Shown here piece by piece: positions 33,288 through 46,900 of a DNA stretch of 64,000 nt. A model generated the notes under the pieces. The model saw only the letters and a program-made list of their open reading frames with translations. It had not been told where the DNA came from and did not search any database. The position numbers and the translations under genes were made by a program. This DNA comes from Prochilodus magdalenae (lineage: Eukaryota; Chordata; Actinopteri; Characiformes; Prochilodontidae): assembly GCA_024036415.1 (NCBI GenBank), contig JAMWET010001363.1, positions 1 to 64,000 of the forward strand, read 5' to 3'. The stretch's first letter is position 1. Each line of letters opens with the position of its first letter.

Positions 33288-36200
33288 CTGACAAAGAAGA
33301 GCAGTATGTGTTTCAGTTAAGGCCTTAAAGCTGAATCAAACTGCAATCACAAGGAACAAAAATAGGAACATACAGTGGAAGCCCCACTGCACACTTGTAA
33401 AAAAGCAATATATTGTAAAGGGACAGTCCAACAATTTCTCTCAAAATAAACATGTAAATATGTATGTTGTGCTTCTAAATTAGGTATAAAATTGCAGTTT
33501 AAAACTAACAAGACTATAGTAGTGACCTGCACAAGGCAACTACGTTTGTATCAGGTGAGCAAAAGGGCTTTTCATTATTAACTGATATTGTCTCAAATAC
33601 CCCACAATCTAACATTACTACATTACTTCAAACTATTTTGAATCTTCTAGTTTTCACAAACTTCTCTTCCTGAGACTGCACAGTTGTGCATAAGGTTAGG
33701 GCACTTGCTTCCGTTTTTTCAGTTCCACCTTGGCTTTGCCCACTCATTGTGACACAACCGCATTTCTGGATTCATTAGCATCTATTTAAATACTCCATTG
33801 ATCTCTGCAAGGGCTCTTTTAAGATGTGGTTTTCTTGGTTTGTGTTTTTTGACTTTTTACGTGGTTGAATATTTCAGCTTAACAGTTCAAATTCTTTTTT
33901 GTCATAGTTTTGGTTTCATAATGCACAAAATATTTCCAATGGGTGACATACCTGGTCTGCAGAGCAGTTCAGCACCTGGGCTTTTCTATTATGGAGTACT
34001 GCTGTTGTAATAATGTGATCCCTCCTCATCTTTACTTACAAAACTCTGCCTCTCTGGGATGTTCTATTTATACCCAACCAGGTCACTGACTGCCTGCTAA
34101 CTGACCTAATTAGTTGTAAAACAAAAAGTTTGTATTCTGGAACACAAACGGCATACATCTAAACTAGACTGTTTCCGAATCGAGTGGGAAAACACCATCA
34201 TAAGCGTACCCTAACCGCAGCTAAAGCTCATTACTCGTTCAGAATAACAAAAATAGACCTAAAGTCCAGTTCAGCATTATTTCTAAACTAACTAGCAACA
34301 TTGAACAGTTTGGAGATTGTATTAAAACAACATGTAACTGTGATGACTTCAGCAGATTTTTCAATGACAAAATAGAACATATTAGAACACAAATCCAAAA
34401 CATGCTTGTAAGCCTAATAACACAGCATGATGTGTGCCCTGCCAGTCCAAAAGGCAAACTGCTATCCTTAAAATTTGCAGTAGTAAAACCTTTAATTAAG
34501 AGCCAGATGAGCTCGCCAACGTTAGACCAATTTCCTATCTCCCCTTTATAGCAAAGTTCCCAGAAAAAGTGGTCTCACAACAATTATGCTCCCACCTACA
34601 AGAGAACTCTCTTCATGAGATGTTTTAGTCTGGCTTTAGACCTTTCCACAGTACTGAAACAGCATTAACTAGGGTAGTAAATGATTTCATTATGTCGCTT
34701 GATAGTGGACATATTTCCATATTAGTTCTTCTAGATATCAGCGTAGCATTTGACACTATTGATCACAAGATCCTCCCTGATAGGCTGGAAAATTGGGTTG
34801 GTATTAAAGGTCAGGCTTTATCCTGGTTCAGATCTTATCTGACTGAAAGCTATTAATTTGTTTGTGTTAACAATAAACACTCTAGTAATTAATTGTACGC
34901 TAGTAAGATAAGAGCCCCTCAAGGATCAGCGCTCGGGCCGCTGCTTTTCTCTCTGTACATGCAGTTCTGATGTCAGTTTTCACTGCTCTGCAGATGAAAT
35001 GCAACTCTATGAATCAGCTAAACCAAATAAGGCTTTGAACCTAAATAAACTTGAAGAATGGATGGCTAACCATTTGCTTCTTAATCCAAACAAGACTGAG
35101 GTCCTGCTACTGCTACTACCCAAAGCAGAGAGATTTAAGCTCTTCAACTTTGTACTGAATTTAGATGGCCACATGACTCTACTCTAAGCACTACTATAAA
35201 GATTTAGGCATCATCTTCAATCATCTGTTACAAATTCTTCAATTTGAGTAACATTGCTAAACTACTTTCATCTGTCTTCTCTATAAGCTGATCGATCCTA
35301 ATGGACAACACTAAGTAGCTACCAGTGCTGAGGAATTTTTCTCCAGGATCCGCAGGATTACACAAACAACAATCTACAATGTCTACCTTTCCGCCTTCTT
35401 AATCATTCTCTCTTTCTTTCTCTCACTCTCTCCACACTCTTTTCTTCTCTTTGTCGAGCCCCAGGAACAACATTTCTCCTGAGTGATCACATGAGAGCTC
35501 CTTGAGCTGCTAGAGTCACCAGAGCCTTGTCTGCAATGTGGGTCTCCTGTCCTGTTTTCTCCTGCTTGTCAGCCGGCATGACTAAAATGACCACGATAGA
35601 GCCGCCAGCGTCTGGCACTGATCATGAACTCTATCTCTCACTTAAACAGAGAACCAACTAAAATGAGATGGCTCTACTCCTGTATAATCAGAATGTATAT
35701 AATAGATGTTCCAAGCTCCTGAGGAGAATGGGTTCCTCCCTTGACCCTAGTTCCACTCTAGTTTTTTTCCTTGCCACTGTTGCCTCTGGCTTGCTCACCG
35801 GGGGCTTGGATTCATATTTCCCTTCCCAATGCTTATACATGGACTCTGTGTTTTTCATTTCCTTTATATAAACTGCTTTTCTGTAAAGCTACTTTGAGAA
35901 GACATTAATTGTACAAAGTGCTATACAAATAAATATTGATTCACTGGTAAGGTGTGTTTTTCTGTTGCTGGTGTCAAATTCTTCTTATTATTATTGTTTA
36001 TTCTAAATGGTTGCTACTGTAAAAACTGCAATTTCCCCCTGGGATTAATAAAGTATTTCTGATTCTGATTCTGATTCTGAATTCAAAATAGGACTATAGT
36101 TCTCTTTAATTCTCAGTTTTAACAATTGATATGTTGTCTTGGTACTGTTTCCTGTTAAATAAATGGCTTAAATGATTTGCATGTGATTGCATTCTGGTTT

Positions 36201-39200
36201 TATTTACATTGTTCATGGCATCCCAACTGTTTCTGAATTCTAATAAAATTACAAGTATCACAAATAAGGTGGATATTAAACTTACTAAGTCATTTAACCC
36301 ATTGAGAACGTCGGAAGAGCAGAGGGTTTCTAGCAAGATGAGTCCACTGTCGGTCAGTCCTAATCATAATGACATAATAAATAACAATATGATTTGTCAA
36401 CACTGATTATGTATAAAAAAGTATCCAGAATAAAATACATAAATTCACCCTCACCCTCAGCAGCACTGACGAGCATGTACATGGCAGTTAAAACTGATTG
36501 GCTGTGCTTGGATGACTTTGTCGAAGCTCCATTTTGACTGGACTGAGCCAATTGAGAACCATTTTCATTTGATGCGCCATTCATATAAGATGCAGCTGAT
36601 GATGTGCCATTGTAATTAGCTTTATTCTTATTGGCTGGTGTGTGAAGCCCAGATAAAGATCCTTTTTGGTTCATGGTGGACAACCCAGCTGTACTGGATC
36701 TCTGGGGCTCTAGGTGCTGCAGAAAAGAGTCAATAAGCTCATTTGATTCATCATCCCGAGAAAGGCAAGATGCTTCACCGACTCGTAACATGAAGAGTGT
36801 TTCTGCCAGCTTAGAGAGGTGGAGAGAACAGAAGGGAATACATTTTATTTATATTTCATACATTCATAAGCCCCTACCTGGGCAGTCACAAATGTTTTAT
36901 AATCAGTAATGTTGCTTACTTTTTCTTCCAAAGTTGATAGAAGTGTTTTTTTCAGTATGATCTTTCGGAACATAGGTAAAAGTGACAAACGAGATTGAGC
37001 TGGTAAATGAGCCAACTCAAGCAAGGTTGTCTTTACATCTGACAACACTGTTGGAAAAAGAAAACACACATACAGATATACACATATTTTGTGCTTAAAG
37101 CATTTAGAAATTATTGCCAATTAACATGTAAACAAAGTCTTTCAGAGTGATTTGTAAAATGCTGATCTAAAGAAATGTGAAAAATTTGAATTGTTCACAT
37201 TGATGGTGACAGGAAACAGAGTTCTAAACAGGAGTTAAATGCTTTGAAAAGCTACCTTGAGAAATTCTGGTCCAAAATGCATTTTACAAATATATGTATT
37301 GTGAAGTGGTACGTGCAGGGTGCTGAAAGACAAATGGTATACATAATTCAACACAATTTTGCTACTACATTACATGCTCTGTGTTCAAGTATAGGTCCGT
37401 TGGTCATTTTGGATAGAAAATACATTTGTCCCTATTTATTAACATTTCAACCGCTGATTCCCATCACCACCACTGTAAAAAGAATGTTAACAAATTCAAT
37501 GTAGTGATTTCATTAATGCTTTCTACATGTAAAGAGGCACTTGCTGCTCTAGGTTTCAAAGACTAAAAAAAGGAAGACGATGGTTCACACTTTTTTTTAC
37601 AAAGAAACACACCTTTCTTCAGGACACTCAGTGACGACCCTTCTGGTATTTCTGGCAATGCTAGTAATCCATCCACTTGGTCCTCATTGTAAAGTGAAGA
37701 CTTAGTAGAGTCATCATCTGACTCAAATCCATCACAACACGCAGAGAGTTCTGAACACATGTAGAAAAACACAGCTTATGTACAAATTCTGTAGGTCTGT
37801 GGTTTTTCCCTCTGGAAGTCCATAGTAAAATGGTAAAGAGTGAGAACACATAGACACCACTAACCATAATGACCATCATTTTTAATGTCCAGATTTATAA
37901 CACTGTAAGCCAAGACAGTGTTTGGAGGTATCTCAATGGCAACATCTGTATCATATTGCAGGGTACTGGTCTCTTTCAGGCATACCTGTAAAAATGTTTT
38001 AAGGCAAATCATAACTTAAAAAAAACAGCAACATCTCAAAATAAAATCAGATCAATTATTTTACTATACTATTATGATTTTTTCTAAACTTTTTAATTGA
38101 AAACAAATCTTAGGTTCCCTTCACTAATCCTGGAGTACCCCTTGTCCTGCACATTTTAGTGTTTTCCAGCCCAAGCTAAAGGTCTGCTAATTTAGAGGAC
38201 TGGATGCTAAGTTCCATGGATGATGAGAGGCATGTGTTGTGCAGGTGAAAAGGTCAAAGTGTAAGCTTAGTTAAGTTTACCTGAATTACGTTAAGGGTGT
38301 CTGCAAGTCTGCAAATTTCCACAAAAAATAAACTGATAATATAAATACTTGTTTATCCCAGTATGACATTTTAAAAGTGCTGTAAAGCTGTAAACCGTAT
38401 TACTGTGTAGATCAGGCTGTAGCTTCAGTTTTAATTGCTATGTGTATCTCTAGTCCTAGACCACACACTTCTCAACTCAAGAAGGTCCTGTTAGGTTAGG
38501 TTAGAAGCTAATTACAGTAATAAAAAAGCTCAAAAAGTGTGATGGGCAGGGAGTTCTCTAGGACCAGGGTAACCAGAGGTCTGTATTATGAATTATCTAT
38601 GAAAGACATACCTCTGTAGGACAGATACCAAGGGCTTTTAGTATGGTGATGCAGTTGCCCTCTTTCACACCATTGTACTCAATGGTGCAATCACAGGTAG
38701 TGAAGACTCGTTCAATCACTAAAGCATAAGCTTGTTGAGTTTTGCCCCTGGTCTGCTTAAGGAGTTGGTGCTCAAGGTTTACCTTCCTATAGGCAAGAAC
38801 GATTAGAAACTGATGATCAAATTCTTGTACAGCGTACAGTCACTGAAACAATTGAAAAAATTAAACCACTCTGTTTGTGCACAACTGTAACACACCAAGT
38901 AATAAGTTACAGAATTGGTCATTAAATAATGAATTAAGTTTCTATTCATCTATGCAAACTACCTGAACACTACCTGGCTACAGTTTTTGCATGGACACAT
39001 CACTATCAGTTAAGCTGTAAAACAGAATTGTCCAGCACCGTTTGGTGACTTTCCTGCTTAAACACTACTGGGTTAAATCAGGTGTGTTTAAGCAAGGAAA
39101 TCAGGACTTAATATGCTGCTGAGGTTAAACAACATTCAACATTCAACTAGTCCTGGACACAGTGCAGTCTGTAAGTATCCAATGATATAATTAACACATT

Positions 39201-40745
39201 TGGTCAATCCAGGCCTATTGGCTTTGTACTATAGTAAACTGGATTTTAAACTTGAAGTGTAGACTTGAATTAGGTACATCCATGCTAAGTGAACCAAATA
39301 CAAATTAAAACCCATTTTGAAGCTAAATACTGTGTAAGTACAGTGTCTCCCAAACGTCGCTGTCTCGTTTTTGCTATTGAAAATCATATCTACCTCTGTG
39401 GTTGGTCTAACTATTCTGACTTTGACTCATGGAAAATACCTTAAGTACCTCATAAAAATCACCCTGACCCCTGAGCTTTACACCAAAAACAAACACATAC
39501 TTTAAAACATGCTAGATGGTTTTTCAACCTGCACCTAGTCAGTGATGCAACCACACTTTTAAAGTAATTTTTGGATTTTTTAGGGACTAAAAAGTGCAGC
39601 TTTCTTGATGTTTCAAGCCAACCTGACTTGTCTGTGCTACTATTCATATAGTATATTACTACTATGAGTAGTATATTATTACTAGGTATTTCAGTGGTGC
39701 TATATAAATAATATAAACATCAGGCAGTATGTTTTTTTTTTACCTGCTTTCGGAGTCCTGCAGGAGCTTTTGCAAGTTCACGTTTTCTTGCCGAAGTGTC
39801 CCAAGGCATGAGGAAAGTTTGGATGTGCCAAGTCCTTTAGCTTTCAGATTAATTCCCACTATCCCTGCCTCCACCGATCCACCATAAACACCTTCATGTT
39901 TTGCTTTGTACTTAAGGAATTCAGTTCTCTCCAGCTCTGTCAAATATACACATTAAATAAAAAATCAAAAACAAAACACAAGCAATCCTGTTACTGAACG
40001 CTCACCAAATTATTCCTGCTTTGAGAAAAACTTATAAGTTCAGTGCCAGTGTATTCATTTGTGGAATGTCTCATCTACTAACACACAACTACACAATGTA
40101 CCGAAACACAAAAACAGAGATAAACTGAACCTGGTCACCAAATTAAACTAATAATTTAAGTCTTTGGAAGTTATCTTCAGTGTTACAAATTCTAGTGCTG
40201 TTGACAGTAAGTTGTACAAGAAACAATGGAGGAAATTCAGATAAAATTTATAAATACATACATTTACTGTTAATTTAGTGAATGTTTTGTAACTTTTTAA
40301 TGTGAAATAAGCATGTGTCCATTATTTGCCTCATTGTATGGTCTTCCTGTTGCTTGTTATCTCACATTTCTTGCACATTAAAGAGGATTAAAGCCAAACT
40401 CACTGGTCCATGTGAATCAGGATGAAAACTGGAGTATTCCTAAAACAATTAAATAATTTCAACCTTATAGTGCTTTTACTGAGCACACTCCCTTTCTACT
40501 GAAATCCTGATGTATGTGTGTGTGTGTGTGTAGGTACCTGGTTGAATGCTTTCCCCTTCTAGCAGATCATTAAGTGTGAAGGCTGTGGGACTGTATTTGG
40601 TTTTCTGCCAGAACCACACTGCTGGACGCTTTATAACTACACCAAGCGGTTTCAACTTCTTGGAATCATTCAGGCGAGATACAGCAATCAGGACCCCATC
40701 CTCATCAATCTGGTGAATCAGCCAGTGTGTGGCCTTTCCAAACAT
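33057..40745 (-). CDS. gsdme: Gasdermin E, 9 coding exons, intact
   Basis: Exons in transcript order: 40538-40745 (ATG at 40745), 39744-39936, 38612-38786, 37865-37985, 37613-37750, 36920-37038, 36455-36809, 36286-36359 and 33057-33287 (TAG). Phases join perfectly to 537 codons (human is about 496). Gasdermin E is a cytosolic two-domain protein. Caspase-3 cleavage of the linker frees the amino-terminal domain, which oligomerises in the plasma membrane and makes pores. The start MFGKATHWLIHQIDEDG, the LNDSKKL segment and FGTLR-like SCLGTLRQENV are typical of gasdermin E. The linker has DQVD at residues 256-259, and the carboxy-terminal inhibitory domain carries a Ser/Asn/Gly-rich insert. Pejvakin was considered and does not fit. 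Fish have two gsdme paralogs; I cannot say which this is. Confidence 0.93.
34140..35945 (+). mobile_element. L2-type LINE, decayed, in gsdme intron 8
   Basis: Frame-broken reverse-transcriptase fragments appear on the plus strand: LDISVAFDTIDHKILPDRL, then ALSWFRSYL, then QGSALGPLLFSLYM. After 35200 comes the same 3' UTR as at 1350-2160 (ctaccagtgctgaggaatt, ttgccactgttgcctctggc), ending aagtgctatacaaataaatattgatt. Many stops make it inactive. It lies opposite to gsdme. Confidence 0.8.
36030..36083 (+). mobile_element. Short LINE/SINE 3' tail with TTCTGA repeat
   Basis: The sequence ccccctgggattaataaagtat followed by four TTCTGA units resembles the 3' ends of short retroelements widespread in fish. 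Only the tail is present. Confidence 0.5.
36455..36809 (-). CDS. gsdme: gsdme exon 7, inhibitory domain with low-complexity insert
   Basis: The exon has 118 codons plus one base. It begins LAETLFMLRVGEASCL and ends QSVLTAMYMLVSAAEG. In between, about 65 residues are rich in Ser, Asn, Gly, Ala and Lys (GLHTPANKNKANYNG, NGASNENGSQLAQ). That is longer than the matching human segment and probably a disordered loop. It accounts for much of the extra length of the protein. Confidence 0.88.
37613..37750 (-). CDS. gsdme: gsdme linker exon with caspase-type DQVD site
   Basis: The exon encodes an acidic linker (ELSACCDGFESDDDSTK, then SSLYNEDQVDG) followed by the start of the inhibitory domain (SSLSVLKK). 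The aligned human linker has DMPD followed, after a short spacer, by PLSVLKQ. DQVD therefore sits where caspase-3 cleavage is expected, with cut after Asp259 and Gly at P1'. It is a strong DxxD match. Function is inferred from the family. Confidence 0.9.
40538..40745 (-). CDS. gsdme: gsdme first coding exon
   Basis: The exon has 69 codons plus one base, starting MFGKATHWLIHQIDEDGVLI and ending in phase 1 before gtacc. The ATG directly follows an AG (gtgaaag|ATG), so the exon may begin at the start codon. That would put the 5' UTR in a separate upstream exon. It encodes the membrane-active amino-terminal strand region of the pore-forming domain. Confidence 0.92.
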
Positions 40746-42057
40746 CTTTCACCCAAACACAGAAAGTTTACTTGTAAGGTGCATCGAGGACTTGTATTTC
40801 ACATAATACTACATATTTAATAAAATATTTATTACAAGTAAGTACAAAACGGAATTAGGTAATACACTAACGCTTGCATGGCTTCTGTTCTTCCATTCAT
40901 AAAGAAAAAACCCTTGAAAGAGATACAGACATTGCCAGGTTCTGTGCGTAAGGTCCCTCATCTGAGACATTTCCGCCTTTTTCATAATGGAAACTTCCCC
41001 AATGTGCACTCAAAAGCGAGCGTGTGTGTGCACAAACACGCTCACAAATCTGAGATACCGCCTGCTAATTTGACTACACAAATCATAATAAGCCACTGTT
41101 TCTCTCAAACAGAAAGAGAGAAAATACATGGGCAGATGGGCTAGAGCAGATGACTAGTGCTGGAAAGTCTGATTCTTAAGACTGATACAAAACATATGCC
41201 CTACGAATACTCTAACAGTGACTATGAGAGAGAGTACGTGGACAACCCAACAAGAAATTGAGTGCTGGTCTTAAAACGTTATGATAGGTTGGCCAGTCCT
41301 CTAATTCAAATGCTAAACTTAGTGAACAGGTGAGTCAAAAACACCTGTATACGCTAACTCCTCACGCCCTCCAAAGTTCAGTTAAAGCTTATTGATTAAA
41401 GACACATGTTCAGGCTTTGTAGAGAAGTTACAGAACTTTTCATCATCTGTTTGAAAGGCTGACTGATGTATCTAAACACCGTTTGTTATTTTCCATTCTG
41501 GACTTTCCAAGAGCCAGCCCACGAGTGGCGTAATCTGTTAGGATCATCTTGAATGTAGAGTGAATAACAACAACCTAATGCTGGTCGAGGGAATAAATCC
41601 TGTACAATATCCTACAGATAATAACATAAGTTTATGGAACAACAACATTTAACTTGTTTTTCTAAGATCAAACCCACAGCAGCACACAACACGAGGAGGA
41701 CAAGTTACTATGACTCTTTGGTTGCAGCTAGGAGGAGGCGCGAGAGTGTAGCTGCTGCACCATTTAAGGTGGAACGAGAAAACGAATCGAACCACAAACT
41801 CCATGTGTCTAGATAACCTGTTTTTCTGTGACGTATAACACAAAACGAGAGAATCATAAAAGTGACTAAATAGCACATTCCTCTCTTTACTTTAGTACTT
41901 CTACTAAGTCCCGTACTTGATGAGACTTAAGAAAAATACAGGGTACCTAGCAACAAATCCGTAAGGTTGAATTTAAACCTGGAGGAGCCGTGACGAATTG
42001 CTCTCCTGTTCTGTCTCCCTCTTTGGATAAAGTTATAGGATTATTAAGCCACGTTAC

Positions 42058-42330
42058 CTTGGTGTGCTGCTCGGATGCTGGCAGTGAGGCAAACTGTGAA
42101 AAGTAATCGCGGTCAATAACGGAGAACTAAAAAATCACTACGCGGAACAGAGCGCCACCGAGCCTGAATAAGCACAGCGAGACCGCTACAGCGTGTAGGA
42201 TAGAATACTCCCCTGTTGATCAGTAACACACGGTCACTAAACGAGGGAGAATCTGCGCGTGAGTGACTGAAGAGCAGCCCGCCCACTCTCGGAGCTCTAA
42301 GCCATTAGGCATCTCAGCTGTCTGTAAAAG
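42058..42330 (-). promoter_or_regulatory. Probable gsdme promoter and noncoding first exon
   Basis: This is the most CpG-rich stretch of the neighbourhood (tacgcggaacagagcgcc, gagaatctgcgcgtgag). On the minus strand a good splice donor (caccaag|gtaacg) ends at 42058. The coding ATG at 40745 follows an AG directly, so a noncoding first exon spliced from here is likely. The start site itself cannot be read from sequence. Confidence 0.45.
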
Positions 42331-43140
42331 CTAGGGCGGAGAAAACTCTTCTCTCTCCAGTAATTGGCCAGTTTAGATGTTTGTCAACACCGAGACGGGA
42401 AAGGGTGGCCTTTCGAGCACTTGTTTTTCCCTGTTTTTTCACTTTTTGGTCTTTAATCGGGATCATATGAAGAGTATCATGTGCTGACTTGTTCTGTGAA
42501 TTAGCCCTTCAGCTGTCCAACCAAAACTGTTTTGATGAAAAAGCTATAACAAAAGCACCATTTTGTGCCCTAATGCATTTTCTGCTGCTCTACTTAGCAG
42601 CAGACAATAAACAGATAAATTAAAACATTCAAAGCAAGCAAAACGGACTCTGTTCAATCTCCTATCATAATAAGGACCCATATCCCCATGTAAAGCAACA
42701 ATGTTAACACAAAAAGTGGGACTTGATAAATAAATAATAATCAAATAAATGATCAATTTATAAATAAATAATACATTTTTTTGCAATTCAAGTTGGTTTG
42801 AAATGCAGTTCCAAATGCTATTTTTACAGATGCATCTCAGTCGGAGGCTCTGGGTATTCAAATCTGATTTCAAAGTGGCCTTTGCATAGCAGCAAGACAA
42901 ACAACAGCACCAAATTCAGAGAATTCCAGGGTTGGAATTTGCCACAAAATTACTGACGACAATGTCAGTAAGAGTGTGGACATTCATCTCAAATTATCTG
43001 AACTGATAAATAAATCTGAATAGCACTAATGAGTTAGTTTATATTGATGGTGTGCTACTTTCATCATAACAATTAGTGTAGTAGTATGCAGGTTTGAACA
43101 CAGTCCGAAAACTACCTCACAATTCTGTTAGCAGTCAAAA

Positions 43141-43180
43141 GAGAGGAACCTGTGATTTCGGAGAGGAACCTGTGATTTCG
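43141..43180. repeat. Exact 20-bp tandem duplication
   Basis: The unit gagaggaacctgtgatttcg occurs twice head to tail with no difference. It is a small recent duplication or an assembly slip. Confidence 0.95.
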
Positions 43181-43919
43181 TTAAACTTCTGTTAGCAGCC
43201 AAATAGAGCTAGAAACCAGCTAGTCATAAGCACAGTGGATATTATGAGACAGTCATAAAGCAGCTTTACATTGCTGGTTGTCAATAGCTCCAAGTCAGGT
43301 ATTTGGTTAAGTGGTGGTTGAGGCAGTAAATGGGGTGTGCACATAATTTCTCAACTCAAGAAAGTGTGGCTTACATGCGTAATGGCGTTTGGTCAGGATG
43401 TGGGAGAACAGAAAGGAGAAGAGGAACGATAGTAGAGGTCTGTCTTTTAGTGAAAACGAAGCATTCCACGTTTTTGTAGTTGTTCAGGAAGTGGTTTGTT
43501 GATTGACACCACAGTAAGACCACCTCTAGTCTGTTATTGTAAAGACAAGAGTCTTCTTCCTGCTTACAGCTCTAAGCAGGTCACAGGAAGGAGAAGCAGC
43601 CATTTCAAAGTAGCGTTTTTTTTTTTTTGCTTTAGATGATGTTATGTGCTAACCATTTAGGTCAAAAAGTTTCACAGTGGATGGAGTGGTTGCATATAAA
43701 AAAAAAATCAGCTACCCACCCACATACCACTGTGCAAATATAACTAACAGCAAAGGCAGGCATGAGAAACATGCAGAACCATATACACACTATTTGTGTT
43801 CCAACCTGTGTGTGATATTTTTATTGATGGTGCATAACCCTTTCAGTAACCTCTTTCCCATGAGTGCTATATGATATGCTATATTATATTGATATTATTA
43901 TTAATATCATCAATATTAT

Positions 43920-43924
<5 letters not shown>

Positions 43925-43959
<35 letters not shown>
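43925..43959. repeat. (AT)n microsatellite
   Basis: A pure AT tract of about 34 bases in the gsdme-osbpl3 intergenic region. Confidence 0.95.
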
Positions 43960-43961
<2 letters not shown>

Positions 43962-46900
43962 AAAAGTCTAACTAAATGCATTGTCACATCATTGTAAAGG
44001 TTTATTGCATTTAATACCAAACTGTATAACAGTTTTAATTACATTTCATTGTGATTCATGTCACACAGATCCTTCAATTCCTCTTGAAAAACAAGAATAA
44101 CTGCCATAACCCTGGATCATATACAGGTATCAAATATATATATGTTGAAAATAGTTATTTTACATGTCTAAACATTCAGACTCAAACAGACACTTTAATA
44201 AGACAGCACAAAATACATGTTTATATTATACATGTACATATAAATGTGAATAGCTCAAATCTGCTGATGGTGGTTTTAAAGCAAAGACTGAATTTCTTGC
44301 GAAACCAGAAGAAGCCGGCAAAGAATGCTGACTAGTGTTTTATGAGCTGTTTAAAAGAGAGTGTTCTTTGGAGATTATACTTCTGTATTTGGTGTTAGCT
44401 GGTATTTCTCTCTTATCAGGCTTCTAACATAACAACTCTGATAGAACTGACAAGACCCTTTTTCATGTTACTGTATTAGGCATGATCCAGAACATCATTA
44501 TAATAATTATAAGACAAGTTTAACTGAATATTTCATTACAAAGAAAGTTTTTTATTGATTTTCATAAACTTCATTTTACTCTAATATATAGTTTTTGTGA
44601 TGTTTTGTTATTAACTTGCAGAGAAAGAACGCTGTTTTTATCTGGTGAGAGATCTTAAAAACTATTTTCTGCCACTTTCATTTGTTTGATACAATAATGG
44701 TAGGGCTACCCATGTTTCTCTCCTGCTGCCGAAGCTCCAGACAAAACTTCCAGCATGTAGATCATTTAATTTTTTTAAATATTTGTATTATACTTCTTAT
44801 TAGGTCCTTATGTCGTTATTTGTAGCATTGCCATACACTACTTGCATTATCCAGCTGTGGCAGAATCCTACTTTATTCACGAGAGCATGATATCTAGTGT
44901 TGCACCTTAATGGTAGAAATAAAATGATAAGTTAGCTGCCCCCAAGGCCTAGTATGTTGCCCTTTAAACGTACATAGAATGATGCACACATGAAATTTTA
45001 CCACTGTGTTCACAAATATAATCAAGATGACCTAAAACATTTGCTTGCGTTACCTCCATAAGAAAGTGCAGTTCGGCAGTTAGCTGGTTAACTATAGGTT
45101 ACAGACACAGGCTAGTGCTTAAAATAATATTCAAACATCAAACAAATATTGGTAAGATGAATGCCTCTTATTAGACAGTTCTCATTAGCTGCAAAATGTA
45201 ATTTTATTTCTAAAATAAATAATCCCTTTATATTTATTTATTTTTATATTTATTTAGAGACAATGCCTCCCACTTATGTGTGGGAGTTGACAACACTGTC
45301 GCTCATTTTGCAGTCTGACATACACACACAGTTAAGAGCGGGCAAAAGGTCAAAAGTATTATTAAGTCAAAGTATTATTAAATTGCATTAAATTGTATAT
45401 ATTACTTGAATGTTAATGGTTTTTCTGCAGCATATATTTACTATTAAAATAACTATATAAACATCTGATCAATACAGAAACTGTATTGTTAACAAGGTAG
45501 AGGTCTATTATTTTTGTTTGTTGCATGCTGTTGTCAGTGATCATTTAATCTTTTATTGATTATAAAAATTTAGTGATAACCTATTTCTTGATGAATCATT
45601 GGTTCCAGTGATATATTGGACATTGTTAGTCATATGAGGGCATTTATAGCAGAAATAATGTCACAAATCAAAGATACTGTGCAGAAAAACAAATACAGAG
45701 ATTTTATTGCTGTTCTACCAAAAATGCAATGCATGTTCATAATTTCTTTTTCCCATTAAAATGATTTTACCATAGAAATGTAACATTATGAAGTGTGCAT
45801 TAAAATACTAAATGCAAAAATATACAGAGTTAAGGTTTTATCTGTTCTGTCTGTACATGCAGTTGGTGTATAATTTTTAATAAGACCAGACTCCTAATGG
45901 CAATCATTAATTAGTTTCCCTTTTCATATAAAGAAGGCAACTATAAAACTGCCAGAAATCCTGAGTGTAGCACATGTTATAGGCCAAAGGTTTGGAACAA
46001 CACTGATTTTGGAGAAGTAAATAATCTAGTGATAACAGATTGTAGTATGTTCATTAAAACAGAACAGAAAGGTTGTTGCGATTCTAGTTCCATAGCACAA
46101 ACGCTGGGTACGAAGGGCCAATTACAGTCACTTACGTCACACAGAGGATGTCTGCGTGAAAAAGAAGGAAGTGAGGAAAAAAGGACTGGCTCGTGAGATG
46201 GGGTGTTACTAGAGCAATTTCACAGTAAGAGAGAATACCAGTGCTAAAAAGTTGCTCCAGTCTGGCAAAATGGCATTGTTCCACTTCCTGCTGCGCTCCC
46301 ACTCTGCACCACACACATACTGTACTTTGGACTAGAAAATGGTTATAATAGTATTTGATTTACATTACTCAACTTACTGTTTTTAATTAAATCTACTATA
46401 TTGACCACAAAGCTTTCAAAAAAGTGAATACATTAATTAAAGTGAAGTCATTAATTAATTTTATGAACATTAGCTGGCTAGCTTCTTGCCAACAATACTC
46501 TCTTTCATGCAGGTGTTCATGTTTTTTTCCTCACTTTTCATGCCAATTTCAGAATCAAGGTGAACACAGCAAGTTCGCATGATGGTTCTGGCCTCTCAAT
46601 CTGGTGAATTACATTATCCATGTTTTTTTTACATATCCATTTATTTCTTCTGGACTGGCAGAATCAACTGCCACTGGTAAAAAATAAGCATCTGAAGAAA
46701 AGTGCCAGGTTTATGTGGCCTAGATTTTTCTTAGTTTTGTAAGAGATCACTACAAACCAGCGGAATGTTTCAGAACAGTTTTTAGGTTAAGTTAAAAAGT
46801 GTTGACAACTGACAAATAGGCATAACTGTAAAATCCATGAGAAACGTAAGTGCCTTATCCCATTCTTTTGGCCTGTAGAGCAAGTGAAAGTCAGCTTTTA

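Noticed and set aside
34140..35200. Possible active reverse-transcriptase gene
   Set aside because: Reading is broken by many stops and frameshifts; it is a dead LINE fragment.
33057..40745. Pejvakin as identity of the gasdermin gene
   Set aside because: Pejvakin lacks a full inhibitory domain and has a zinc-finger-like carboxy terminus. This protein has the two-domain form with a cleavable linker and matches gasdermin E at both ends.
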